DNA of 31,028 bases, taken from contig CABUDQ010000025.1 of NCBI GenBank assembly GCA_902490365.1, forward strand, positions 1 to 31,028, given 5' to 3'. Below the pieces are notes generated by a model. It was not told the origin of the DNA and ran no database searches. It worked only from the letters and a program-made list of their open reading frames with translations. A program made the translations under genes and the position numbers. Each line of letters starts with the position of its first letter. The first letter of the stretch is position 1. Source of the stretch: an uncultured Collinsella sp. (lineage in GTDB: Bacteria > Actinomycetota > Coriobacteriia > Coriobacteriales > Coriobacteriaceae). This document shows positions 23,276-31,028 of the stretch, one piece after another.

Positions 23276-23683
23276 GTGCGCAAGGCACTGGCACAACCTC
23301 ATACTAAGCAATTCCTCAAGTTCGCTGTCGTGGGTCTTATCTCCTTTGGCATCGACTGGGGCATGCTCATTGCGCTCGTCGAGCTGTTCCATCTCGACTT
23401 TTTGATGAGCACCACGATCTCGTTTATCACGTCCGTCGTGGTCAACTACTGGCTCAGCATGAAGTATGTGTTCGACCATCGCGAGGGCATGAGCCGCAAG
23501 CGCGAGTTCACGATCTTCACCATCCTGTCGGTGATTGGTTTGGGCCTCAACGACCTGTACATGTTTGTGGGCGTCACGTTTTTGAGCATCGGCTACCAGG
23601 CCATGAAGGCCATCGCCACGTTCCTGGTCACCTGGTACAACTACTTTAGCCGCCGCCTCTTCCTCGAGGGTGCGCAGTCGTAG
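23276..23683 (+). CDS. GtrA family membrane protein, second paralogue
   Basis: A 135-residue four-helix GtrA protein, clearly paralogous to the gene at 22661. Shared blocks are KF-VVG in helix 1, MKYVF-H-EGMSR-REF between helices 2 and 3, LSVIGL-LND and the C-terminal R-FLEG. The N-terminus is MRKALAQPHTKQFLKF. The GTG start is the first plausible one in frame and is preceded only by a weak GGATGTG. It has a candidate promoter of its own at 23208 and a strong terminator at 23710, so it can be transcribed separately. Like its paralogue, it may act in surface-glycan lipid carrier transport. Confidence 0.9.
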   Translation: MRKALAQPHTKQFLKFAVVGLISFGIDWGMLIALVELFHLDFLMSTTISFITSVVVNYWLSMKYVFDHREGMSRKREFTIFTILSVIGLGLNDLYMFVGVTFLSIGYQAMKAIATFLVTWYNYFSRRLFLEGAQS

Positions 23684-23709
23684 TTTGTTCGACATTTGCT
23701 TGAAGGTGT

Positions 23710-23743
23710 AACCGGTTGGAATTCTCGTTCCAACCGGTTTTTT
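23710..23743 (+). terminator. Intrinsic terminator after the second GtrA gene
   Basis: A perfect 12-bp stem, AACCGGTTGGAA (23710-23721) with TTCCAACCGGTT (23728-23739), loop TTCTCG, is followed by a T-run. It is the clearest one-directional terminator in the window. Confidence 0.92.
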
Positions 23744-23791
23744 GTTTGCAGAGCCTGCCGAGGAAGGCGCACGAGGCGGGCTACAGCGTCG

Positions 23792-23977
23792 GAATGGGAC
23801 ACAGTTTCCCTAGGGGCGCCGTTCCGGAAAGTGCATCCCAGATTGCAGCCTCAGAATGGGATGTAGCTTCCGCAACGCCGTCCTAGCGGAAAGTGTGTCC
23901 CGGAATTCGCCTTCAGAGTGGGATGCAATTTCCGGTTGAGTCTCGATTGGGAAACGGCGTCCCATTCGTATGAAAAA
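23792..23977. repeat. Three tandem 62-bp hairpin units
   Basis: Units start at 23792, 23854 and 23916 with GAATGGGAC, GAATGGGAT and GAGTGGGAT, giving an exact 62-base period. Each unit has a left arm of the type TGGGANNNANTTTCC and a right arm of the type GGAAANNNNNTCCC, so each can fold as its own hairpin while the loops differ. No gene is seen in 23744-24032. The array lies between two terminators and has no visible Cas genes or CRISPR-like identical repeats. Confidence 0.75.
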
Positions 23978-24012
23978 CGGGCGGCTCGGATGTTTGTCCG
24001 AACCGCCCGTTT
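23971..24012 (-). terminator. Terminator of the surface-protein operon
   Basis: AAACGGGCGG (23975-23984) pairs with CCGCCCGTTT (24003-24012), with an inner TCGGA/TCCGA stem. On the minus strand a TTTTT tract follows. It lies 20 bases after the DUF4430 gene stop and could also stop plus-strand transcripts. Confidence 0.85.
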
Positions 24013-24032
24013 GGCGCGCTATGTCGAGGCCT

Positions 24033-24929
24033 CTAGCCCGTTACGTAATACCAAACGACGTTGGCACCATTGGGGAGAACGTAGCTACTGCAGGCCGTCA
24101 TGGGCGTTTCGCCGTTAACGGAGTACATCCAGCCACTCTTGTCGCCGTGCTCCATCTCGGCCAGGCCGCCGATAGCGGCGACATACGTGCCGTACGACGT
24201 GCCGCGCGCATTCACGGAAAGCCCTAGGGCGCACAGGGCATCGTAGACCGTAGTGCCCTTGTTAAAGGTGAAGGTGCCACTAGAAGACACAGGATTGCCC
24301 ACAGCGCTCGATGTGACCGAGACCGTTACCGTGACGTAGCCAGGCTGCTGCGAGCCGTCCTGATTGCCCGCAGAGGCGCCGCCACTGTTGGATGCAGACC
24401 CACCGCCGGACGCCGAGCCGCTGCCCGAAGAAGAGCTCGATCCACCGGCGGATTCGGAGCCCTGTCCGGCAGACGTGTTGCTGGACTTCTTGCCGCCTTT
24501 GCCTTCGGACTTCTTCTCCTTCGAATCCTTGTCAGACTTCTTGTCCGAAGATTCAGACTTGTCCTTGGAATCAAATTCATCCGAGTCCTTGGACTCAGAG
24601 CTCGCATCATCCGAAGATTTTGAGCCCTTAACTCCAGTCTTACCCGAAGCGGTAGTCGAGCCGGAAACCGATGCATCCTTGGCGACGACGCTCTCCCCTG
24701 TAACAGCCCGCGCAATCCAGTCGATGGACCATGCACCGCTGGTAGAGGGGTGGACAAAACCCAACGAGACGACAATGAGTGCAATACAGACGGCTGTCAG
24801 GACGCCAACAAGCGCCTTGCGCCGAGGGGCGGACGCCGCCGAAGCGGCGCCCTTTTGCTTTGCATCGTCAAGCTGAATGAACGACGAGTCGGGCTGCTTG
24901 GACTCGGCGTCCTGTGGCTTATTGGACAC
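24033..24929 (-). CDS. Membrane-anchored DUF4430 domain protein
   Basis: About 298 residues. A short cytoplasmic N-terminus is followed by one membrane helix (KALVGVLTAVCIALIVVSLGF, about 40-60), acting as an uncleaved anchor or signal. A long Ser/Lys/Asp/Gly low-complexity linker follows (roughly 95-195), then a C-terminal DUF4430 domain (FNKGTTVYDALCALG, then SGWMYSVNGETP, then LPNGANVVWYYVTG). DUF4430 resembles the C-terminal domain of cobalamin-binding transcobalamin and may bind a ligand or partner outside the cell; that is inference. The GTG at 24929 has AGGTGAG upstream; the GTG at 24938 directly abuts the previous stop. It is co-transcribed with the giant surface protein, which also has a DUF4430-like domain. 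Confidence 0.8.
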   Translation of the reverse strand: MSNKPQDAESKQPDSSFIQLDDAKQKGAASAASAPRRKALVGVLTAVCIALIVVSLGFVHPSTSGAWSIDWIARAVTGESVVAKDASVSGSTTASGKTGVKGSKSSDDASSESKDSDEFDSKDKSESSDKKSDKDSKEKKSEGKGGKKSSNTSAGQGSESAGGSSSSSGSGSASGGGSASNSGGASAGNQDGSQQPGYVTVTVSVTSSAVGNPVSSSGTFTFNKGTTVYDALCALGLSVNARGTSYGTYVAAIGGLAEMEHGDKSGWMYSVNGETPMTACSSYVLPNGANVVWYYVTG

Positions 24930-24938
24930 TGCCCTCAC

Positions 24939-27900
24939 CTACCGACGCTTGGTAAACACGAACACACCGATGACGGCGAGACCGATCACGCCGGCCGCCA
25001 CGCCAACAATGGCGAGCGGGTTGAAGCCAGACTCCTGTGCCGGAGCAGCAGCGGACTTCTTAGCAGCGATCGTAGCAGACGAGCCCGTATCGGACTTGTC
25101 ATCCTTCTTGCCGGACTTATCGGAATCCTTCTTGGAATCCTTATCGTCCTTGGTCTCGGTCGTGGTGGTCGTGGAGACCGGCTTCTGACCCGGCGAGACA
25201 GCACCGCCGGACTGCTGCCCGTTCGTACCGTTGCCAGATCCGGAGCCGCCATTGCCGCCAGAACCGCCGTTGTTGTCAGCGGCCTTCTTGATCCACTTGG
25301 CATACAGCGTCATATCAGCCGTCACCGCAACGCTAAAGTCATACGCCTTTGTACAAGCTTTATCGGTGTACCAACCAGCGAAAGTATAGCCCTCGCGCGT
25401 CGGATCGGTCGGCTTGCTGACAGTCGAGCCCGAAGCGGGGGTCTGACCATTGACCGACGAGCCGCCCTGAGCATCAAACTTGACGCGATGTGCCTGAGAT
25501 TTCACACAGAAGAGATGGCCCGAATCGTTGGTGTAATACAGATTGCCAAACTGATCGCAGACAACCGAAGCCATGCAATAGTTGGCATATCCAGAACCGG
25601 GAACGAACACCTCGGTTGCCTCGGCATCGCCCAGCTTGTACATGTACACGCCACCGCCGGTAGTGTAGTTAGGCCAATTGCCCTTGGCGCCGTTCAAGGT
25701 GAAATATACGTACGTCTCGCCATCACGTGTTGAGACGAGCGGCGTGCCCTTGGACTCAAAGCCAAGCTCTTCGCCATCGGCCTTCGTAATCTGCTTCACA
25801 CTCATATCGGAGAGGTCAATGATCGAAAGCAGGCCCTTAGCCGTAGCCTTGGCCTTGGCCTTAGCCTTAGCCTTAGCCTTCCAATTGTTCACGGTTGTCC
25901 CGCCAATAAAAGCATACTTACCACTGAAAACGGGCGTCGAAGTCGAATAAGCGGCAAACTGAACTTTCGCGGCCTCAGTAATGGAACCATCGGAACCAAT
26001 GGTCAGCTTGTGCAACGTACCATCGTCGCGCGTAACAGCATATATATAGCCGTCATGAACGGTAAGCGCCGAACGGATGTTGCCACCAGACAGCTTAATC
26101 GAACCAACAAGCTTTGACAGATCGGCAGAATATACGCGCACCTGGCCATAGTCGCCGCCAACGACATAGTAGCCATTTACCATCAGGCCGCCAGACCAGT
26201 AGTAACCTCCGTCAGCGACGGAGGCGCTACCGGCGATGGCGCCCGTGTGAATATTGATGCGCCTGACCGTACCGTTTTGCACGTCATTGCCATTGCCAGA
26301 CCAATAATCAAGGGTGTTGATATAGACGTAGTCGCCGTCAACGGTCAACGAAGACAGGTTCTGCTTCGTAAACGCATCGGAATACCAAAGCGTCTCAAAC
26401 GTTTTCGCCGAAACAGCCTGCAGATAGCCGCCGGAAAGCGGAATCACGATGATGCCCTGCGCAATAACGGGACGGCAGGTGCTATCCATGGAAGAGCCAA
26501 GCTCAAGGGACCGCACGACGGAGCCCGTCTCGGGGTCAACCTCGTTGAGGACCGCATTCCACGTCTTTCCACCCCATACCGAAGCGCCCGTGACTAGGTA
26601 CACCTTTCCGTTCGCGACAATGGGGTCAGACGCAGAGGCGCTTGCGCCTGCCTTCTGCTGCTCTTCGGTCAGAAGGTTAAGTGCCCATGAGGGCGTATCG
26701 GTCTTTGTCGTAGGCGTCAGGGCATCCGTTGCGGATCCCGAGCCACCGTTCGCAAAGCCATTCCATGCCGTATCGACATCGGGATGCTCCGTTCCGGGAT
26801 TGGTAGCAGGAGCCGTCGAGGGCTTTTGCGTGCCGTCACCCTTAACATAACGGAACTCGACGCAATCGCCGTTCTTGAGGTAGTAGCTCGGAGCACCGAC
26901 GCTCGCGTAGCCGTTGTTCACAAAGAACGACCAGTAGCTGTACGGCGCGGCGCTCGTTGTGCTCAGCACGCGGCCATCGGGCATCGTCGCACTCGTAAGA
27001 CCCCATGCATTTGCTTCGAGGTTCGTACAACCGGCAGCCGCCATAAGCTGCTCGAGCACCGACTCGGCCGTCGTGTCTTCGTCGGCGGGAAGCGTAAGCT
27101 CGGTCAAGGGCACCACCGATTGCTCGGTGTAGTTGCCGCCGGCGTCACTTGCGGAAACGCCCGTGACCTTGGCCGTCACCGCAATGGTCTTGCCCTCGTT
27201 CGGGTTGTCGAGCCCCGTCGTTCCCTTGACGTTTACCGTCGCAGAAACATCCAAGCCGGCAAGTACCGCGTAGTCCGAATTGTCGGGATAGCGCTCGGCA
27301 TAACGGGCAAAACGCTCACTCTTCAGACGGCCGCTAATCGTGACTTTCGTGTTGTATTCGGGCTGAGTGAGGATAAGGTTCTCATGCGCGATAACACTCG
27401 GTTTGCTCGACTTGAGCAAACGATAGGTGTTCTCCGTGCCACCGGGGAGCTCGCTAAACACGAAGCCGTAGTGGCCTGCAGCCTCTTCGGAGGAATAGCA
27501 CCAGTTAACCGCATATCCCTGACCGTACACCTTCAACGGCGCATGCAAGTTCCCCGTTACATTGGACGCATCCTGCCCGTCAAGAATTCCCTGAGAGAAT
27601 GTTGACTTTGCAAGGCTCAGGTGGAACAGCTCGGCATCGAGCTCGCCCTGATCCTGCGGAGCAATCGCAAAATCGAGGGTCTTACTAGCCGTGACCTCGG
27701 CGTTCGACTTGTCGGTCACCGTGAGGGTGATCTTGGTCTTCGCCGCCTCGGTGCCAGGCAGCGGCTGATAGACCGTGCCCTTGTAGCCGTTGAACGTAAT
27801 GTCATCGGTGCTGGCAGAGTACTTGACCTCGTAATACTTGCCGTCGATATTGAGCGTGCTCGTGCGCGGCATCTGCAGGTCGGCGGTCAAGCCGTCCTTG

Positions 27901-30900
27901 TTGGCGACCGCGTCGGTGCCGGAGTACTTGATGTTGTCGTAGGTAAAGGCCGCATCGACCTTTGCCTGCAGCGCCTTCTTGTCGGCGGCGACCTTCTCGG
28001 GATCACCCTTGACGGTCACCGTGAAGTCGTGCGCGCCCTTAACGTCAGACGGGCCACCGCTCACAAACGAAACGGTCGCGGTCAGCGTTACGGTGCGATC
28101 GCTCGAAACGCGCGTCACCTTGCCGGTGTAGTCGTCCCAGCCATAACCGGACGGCCAAATGACATCGCCGTCGGAGCTCTTCCAGCTAACCTCGAACTTG
28201 CTCTTGGAGCCTGCGCGGTACGGAAGCGTGAGGTTGGACGTAACGGACTCGGCCGAATCGCCCGCAGCGTAACCGATGGCAACCTGCTCGGCGGCATCGT
28301 CGAGCATCTGCTGCACACGAGCCTCGTCCCAAGCAACCTGCACCGACTTACTGGGCTGGTAATACTCGGTCTTGCCATCGCGCGACAGCTCAAACACCAC
28401 ATCGGCACTACGCAGACCGTCGATGTTGTAACCGGTGTAGTCGTTGGGATCGATGTAGAAGAACGTCACATCGCCGTTGGTCTTATCCTGGGCGTCGGAG
28501 ATACCGACCGTAGCCTTGGCGTCCTCGGCCTTAAAGGCAACGCCGCCCTCGGAGACCTTGACGTCAATATCGGTGAAGCCCAAATCGGCAAGCTGCGCCT
28601 TCAGCGCGTCATTGACGTTGCCGCCCTTGGCGCTGTAGTCAACAACGATCTGCTTATTGGCATCGTTGAGCTTTTGGACTGCAGCCTCGAGCGAGCCCGC
28701 GGCGATAACCTTGTTGGCGGAGACGAGCTCGACCGTCGAGCTGCCGCTCGTGGCGACAGCCTTCAGATACTTGCCCGTGGCTGAAGCCGAAACCGTCGCC
28801 TCGGCGCCCGACATATCGGGCAGCAGCGTCCAGTCGGCCGCCGGAGTCTTCGCGTCGTCGGCCGCATACCAGGCAACAGTCGCCTGGTCGGTGACATCGA
28901 TACCGTTGGTGGCCGAACCGTCGGCGCGCTTGGCCTGCGCCGTCGCCTTGACGCTATCGCCCGAGACGAGATGGGTCGAATCGCTATTGATCTGCGGCGT
29001 AGTGGTCACGCGCAGCAGGTTATACTCCCCCGCCGCGGTAACGCTGTCCGACGAAACCCATTCAACCGTGTTGTCGAGAGCGCTCGCCGTAACCTTAATC
29101 TTCTTGCCGACAAGCGCATCCGTAAGAGTCAGGCTGCCATCGGTCGTATCGATGCCGTCGGTGAGCTCGGTCCAATCGGCATCGCCCTCGCCCTTGGCAT
29201 ACCACGCCATGGTGAGTTCGGCATCCTCGGGCACGTCCTTGGTCGAGCCCGACCAGCTACCCGGAACCTGCACGCTCGGTGTGATCTTTGAGCCCACGCT
29301 GAGCGTAACGTTCTTATCGGCAAGCTCAATGCCCGCCAGCTTGTACTGGCCCTTAAGCGTCACGGGGCCGAGCGGGGCAACGGACTGCGTGCCGCCGTAG
29401 GAGCTCTTCTTCTGCGTGCTGGAGACGGTATTTTCGCTCGTCACCTTCACGCGCAGGTACTTGCCAGCATAGGCGGCGTCAACGGTATAGGCGGCCTCGG
29501 TAGCACCGGGGATATCGGTATAGGCGGAGTCGTAGCTCGAGCTGCTGTTTGCATACTGCCACTGGTAGGTCACGTTATCGGTGCGGTCGATATAGTGATA
29601 GTTGGAGCCGTCCTTTTTGCGCACCTTAGTCTTGAGCGTATCGCCTACGTGCACGCCATTGGTAGCGGGAGAACCCTCGAACTGCACGTCATAGAGCTCC
29701 ACTTGGCCCGCGACGGAAACGGGACCCACCGCATAGTACGGCTTCTGCTCGCCATAGCCGCCGTTGGCCTTGGCCACGACGTAGTAGCCCTTAAGGGCGG
29801 CGGTCACCGTCAGGGTGTTACCGGTCTCACCCTTGATAGGCGTGTCGCACTTGCTTGCGGTGTTCGAGGTGCCCTTATACCACTGCCACGTGACATGCGA
29901 ATCGGCGGTAACGTCGGTGGAACCCGCCTTGGCGGTCGCCGTAATCGTAGAACCAACCTCGACTTTGCCCGAAGTCGGGCTCATAGTCACGCTCGTAACG
30001 TTAATTGAACCGGTAGCCGCAACGAGAGCGCCCGTGTTGTTGGCCATGCTCGAAGAGCCGATCTTCGAGGACACCTTGCACTTGAGGTACTTGCCACCTA
30101 AAGCGTCGGTAAGCTCGAGGGTCTCACCCGTGGCACCCGCAATGTCGGTATACGTGCCACTCTTGGTGTCAGAGCTCTGCCACTGATAGTTGAGCTTGCT
30201 CGCGTCGACGAACGCGCCGTACGCGCCGCCCTTCTCCTTAGCGCGGGCCTTAGCGGTATCCCCCACCGCAAAGACGCTCGTATCGTCCTTGGTATTGATG
30301 ATGGACACGGCCGAAATCTCGACCGCACCGGCCTGTTTGACCTTGCTGGAAGTGGTCTTGTTCACCGTGTTGACGCCAGCGTTGGCCTCGACCCTGATGT
30401 ACTTGCCCTCAAGGTCGTCGCCCACCACGAGCGAAGCACCCGTCTTGCCCTCGATCTTGGTAAAGCCCGAGTACTGCGAGGTGGATGCGGACCACGTGTA
30501 GGTAACCTTGGCGTCGGCGGGGGCTTGCTGATAATAGCTTATGTACGGAGTCGCCGTCAGGGTGTCGCCTATGCTCGGCGTGTCGCTACTCAGCTTGACG
30601 TTGTTAAGCTCCATCTGCCCGGCACCCAGCACGGGACCGGGGATGTTGTTGGCATTGATACCCGAGCCGGAAGAAACGGACGGACCATAGTAGTCCTTGC
30701 CATCAACCGTTACCCTGCAGATGAAGTATTTGCCTTCCATCGCGGCGGTGACGGTGAGCGACTGCTCGTGGCCTACGACCTCGGTGTAGTCGGCGACATT
30801 GCTGCTGGCCCTAGTCGTACCGGCGAGCCAGGTGTAAGTCCAAGTGCCGGGATTGGCAACGGGCTCACTCGAAGTGCCGTACCAGTCGTCCTCGACCTCA

Positions 30901-31028
30901 TCGTACATATTTGCCCAAAGCGTCTCACCGGCCTTGAGCGCGCCCGACTTCGTGGAATAGGAGCTGTCCTTATCCTTGGTATCCTGGATGAAGACCTTGG
31001 CCTCGCTCGAAAGCGTTGTGGCAGACGC
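24939..31028 (-). CDS. Giant Ig-like/beta-propeller cell-surface protein, 5' end outside the window
   Basis: The frame is open to the window edge, giving 2029 visible residues; a Met at 30908 is internal. From the N-side there are about seven Ig-like repeats of ~90-110 residues (30900-28680), recognisable by a YQW or YTW core and a GKYLRVKV-type strand. Then come atrophied bacterial Ig domains (SVTSNLTLP type, ~28330-27150), a DUF4430-like domain (~27110-26835), a PQQ-like beta-propeller (~26705-25495), one Listeria-Bacteroides repeat (GYTFAGWYTDKACT...LYAKW), a Gly/Ser/Lys linker and a C-terminal membrane helix ending TKRR. No LPXTG is seen, so it is held by the helix. The protein is probably an adhesin or host-ligand-binding protein. 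The DUF4430 gene follows at once. Confidence 0.85.
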   Translation of the reverse strand, partial: ASATTLSSEAKVFIQDTKDKDSSYSTKSGALKAGETLWANMYDEVEDDWYGTSSEPVANPGTWTYTWLAGTTRASSNVADYTEVVGHEQSLTVTAAMEGKYFICRVTVDGKDYYGPSVSSGSGINANNIPGPVLGAGQMELNNVKLSSDTPSIGDTLTATPYISYYQQAPADAKVTYTWSASTSQYSGFTKIEGKTGASLVVGDDLEGKYIRVEANAGVNTVNKTTSSKVKQAGAVEISAVSIINTKDDTSVFAVGDTAKARAKEKGGAYGAFVDASKLNYQWQSSDTKSGTYTDIAGATGETLELTDALGGKYLKCKVSSKIGSSSMANNTGALVAATGSINVTSVTMSPTSGKVEVGSTITATAKAGSTDVTADSHVTWQWYKGTSNTASKCDTPIKGETGNTLTVTAALKGYYVVAKANGGYGEQKPYYAVGPVSVAGQVELYDVQFEGSPATNGVHVGDTLKTKVRKKDGSNYHYIDRTDNVTYQWQYANSSSSYDSAYTDIPGATEAAYTVDAAYAGKYLRVKVTSENTVSSTQKKSSYGGTQSVAPLGPVTLKGQYKLAGIELADKNVTLSVGSKITPSVQVPGSWSGSTKDVPEDAELTMAWYAKGEGDADWTELTDGIDTTDGSLTLTDALVGKKIKVTASALDNTVEWVSSDSVTAAGEYNLLRVTTTPQINSDSTHLVSGDSVKATAQAKRADGSATNGIDVTDQATVAWYAADDAKTPAADWTLLPDMSGAEATVSASATGKYLKAVATSGSSTVELVSANKVIAAGSLEAAVQKLNDANKQIVVDYSAKGGNVNDALKAQLADLGFTDIDVKVSEGGVAFKAEDAKATVGISDAQDKTNGDVTFFYIDPNDYTGYNIDGLRSADVVFELSRDGKTEYYQPSKSVQVAWDEARVQQMLDDAAEQVAIGYAAGDSAESVTSNLTLPYRAGSKSKFEVSWKSSDGDVIWPSGYGWDDYTGKVTRVSSDRTVTLTATVSFVSGGPSDVKGAHDFTVTVKGDPEKVAADKKALQAKVDAAFTYDNIKYSGTDAVANKDGLTADLQMPRTSTLNIDGKYYEVKYSASTDDITFNGYKGTVYQPLPGTEAAKTKITLTVTDKSNAEVTASKTLDFAIAPQDQGELDAELFHLSLAKSTFSQGILDGQDASNVTGNLHAPLKVYGQGYAVNWCYSSEEAAGHYGFVFSELPGGTENTYRLLKSSKPSVIAHENLILTQPEYNTKVTISGRLKSERFARYAERYPDNSDYAVLAGLDVSATVNVKGTTGLDNPNEGKTIAVTAKVTGVSASDAGGNYTEQSVVPLTELTLPADEDTTAESVLEQLMAAAGCTNLEANAWGLTSATMPDGRVLSTTSAAPYSYWSFFVNNGYASVGAPSYYLKNGDCVEFRYVKGDGTQKPSTAPATNPGTEHPDVDTAWNGFANGGSGSATDALTPTTKTDTPSWALNLLTEEQQKAGASASASDPIVANGKVYLVTGASVWGGKTWNAVLNEVDPETGSVVRSLELGSSMDSTCRPVIAQGIIVIPLSGGYLQAVSAKTFETLWYSDAFTKQNLSSLTVDGDYVYINTLDYWSGNGNDVQNGTVRRINIHTGAIAGSASVADGGYYWSGGLMVNGYYVVGGDYGQVRVYSADLSKLVGSIKLSGGNIRSALTVHDGYIYAVTRDDGTLHKLTIGSDGSITEAAKVQFAAYSTSTPVFSGKYAFIGGTTVNNWKAKAKAKAKAKATAKGLLSIIDLSDMSVKQITKADGEELGFESKGTPLVSTRDGETYVYFTLNGAKGNWPNYTTGGGVYMYKLGDAEATEVFVPGSGYANYCMASVVCDQFGNLYYTNDSGHLFCVKSQAHRVKFDAQGGSSVNGQTPASGSTVSKPTDPTREGYTFAGWYTDKACTKAYDFSVAVTADMTLYAKWIKKAADNNGGSGGNGGSGSGNGTNGQQSGGAVSPGQKPVSTTTTTETKDDKDSKKDSDKSGKKDDKSDTGSSATIAAKKSAAAPAQESGFNPLAIVGVAAGVIGLAVIGVFVFTKRR
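25835..25880 (-). repeat. Hexanucleotide repeat coding for Lys-Ala
   Basis: About seven and a half units of CCTTAG/CCTTGG lie inside the beta-propeller region and encode alternating Lys and Ala (WKAKAKAKAKAKATAKG). Unit gain or loss keeps the frame, so copy number can change only the length of a basic loop, not switch the gene off. Confidence 0.85.

Noticed and set aside
23792..23977. CRISPR array
   Set aside because: The units are diverged tandem hairpins with no identical repeats or unique spacers of fixed length, and no cas genes are present.
25835..25880. Phase-variable on/off switch
   Set aside because: The unit is six bases, so slippage cannot change the reading frame.
30908..30908. 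Met codon as the start of the giant surface protein
   Set aside because: The frame continues open for 40 more codons to the window edge with domain-like sequence, and no ribosome site or signal peptide is present at that Met.

Overview
The window looks like chromosomal DNA of a Collinsella-type gut actinobacterium (Coriobacteriia). The evidence is the high GC content of most genes, the gene families (two DegV lipid-binding proteins, class III fructose bisphosphatase, a bile-acid-type SDR, DUF4430 surface proteins, queuosine genes) and the abundant short GTCCCC-containing hairpin repeats between genes. The genus is inferred from remembered gene content, not from a search.

Layout. Positions 1-1816 hold the start of an unknown minus-strand gene, a HAD phosphatase and a divergent DegV gene. 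A strong bidirectional terminator follows (1911-1972). From about 1983 to 6456 there is an accessory island of visibly lower GC. It is bounded by two copies of the 3' end of a LOG-family gene: a remnant at 1984-2110 and the intact gene at 6328-7086. Inside lie a short element with terminal inverted repeats, a 1003-residue primase-helicase-PLD fusion of the TOTE conflict-system type, a 68-bp hairpin repeat that supplies the helicase stop codon, and a DinJ/YafQ-type toxin-antitoxin operon with a 17-bp palindromic operator. No integrase is visible.

Positions 6328-14473 are mostly minus-strand housekeeping genes: LOG protein, tgt, a probable 12alpha-hydroxysteroid dehydrogenase, queA, queH and a DUF3267 membrane zincin, plus one plus-strand tail-anchored coiled-coil protein. 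tgt, queA and queH form a queuosine salvage set. The intergenic spaces here carry two copies of a structured element (8670-8826 and 11885-12039) whose stems differ in sequence but keep pairing, together with associated hairpin repeats.

Positions 14606-23683 hold a methionyl-tRNA-synthetase-like protein without a normal KMSKS loop, an rRNA m5C methyltransferase, a 56-residue membrane protein, a TIM-barrel-like protein, a second DegV, fbp and two GtrA paralogues. A three-unit 62-bp hairpin array (23792-23977) separates these from a surface-protein operon that runs off the right edge: a giant Ig-like/beta-propeller protein of more than 2029 residues followed by a membrane-anchored DUF4430 protein.
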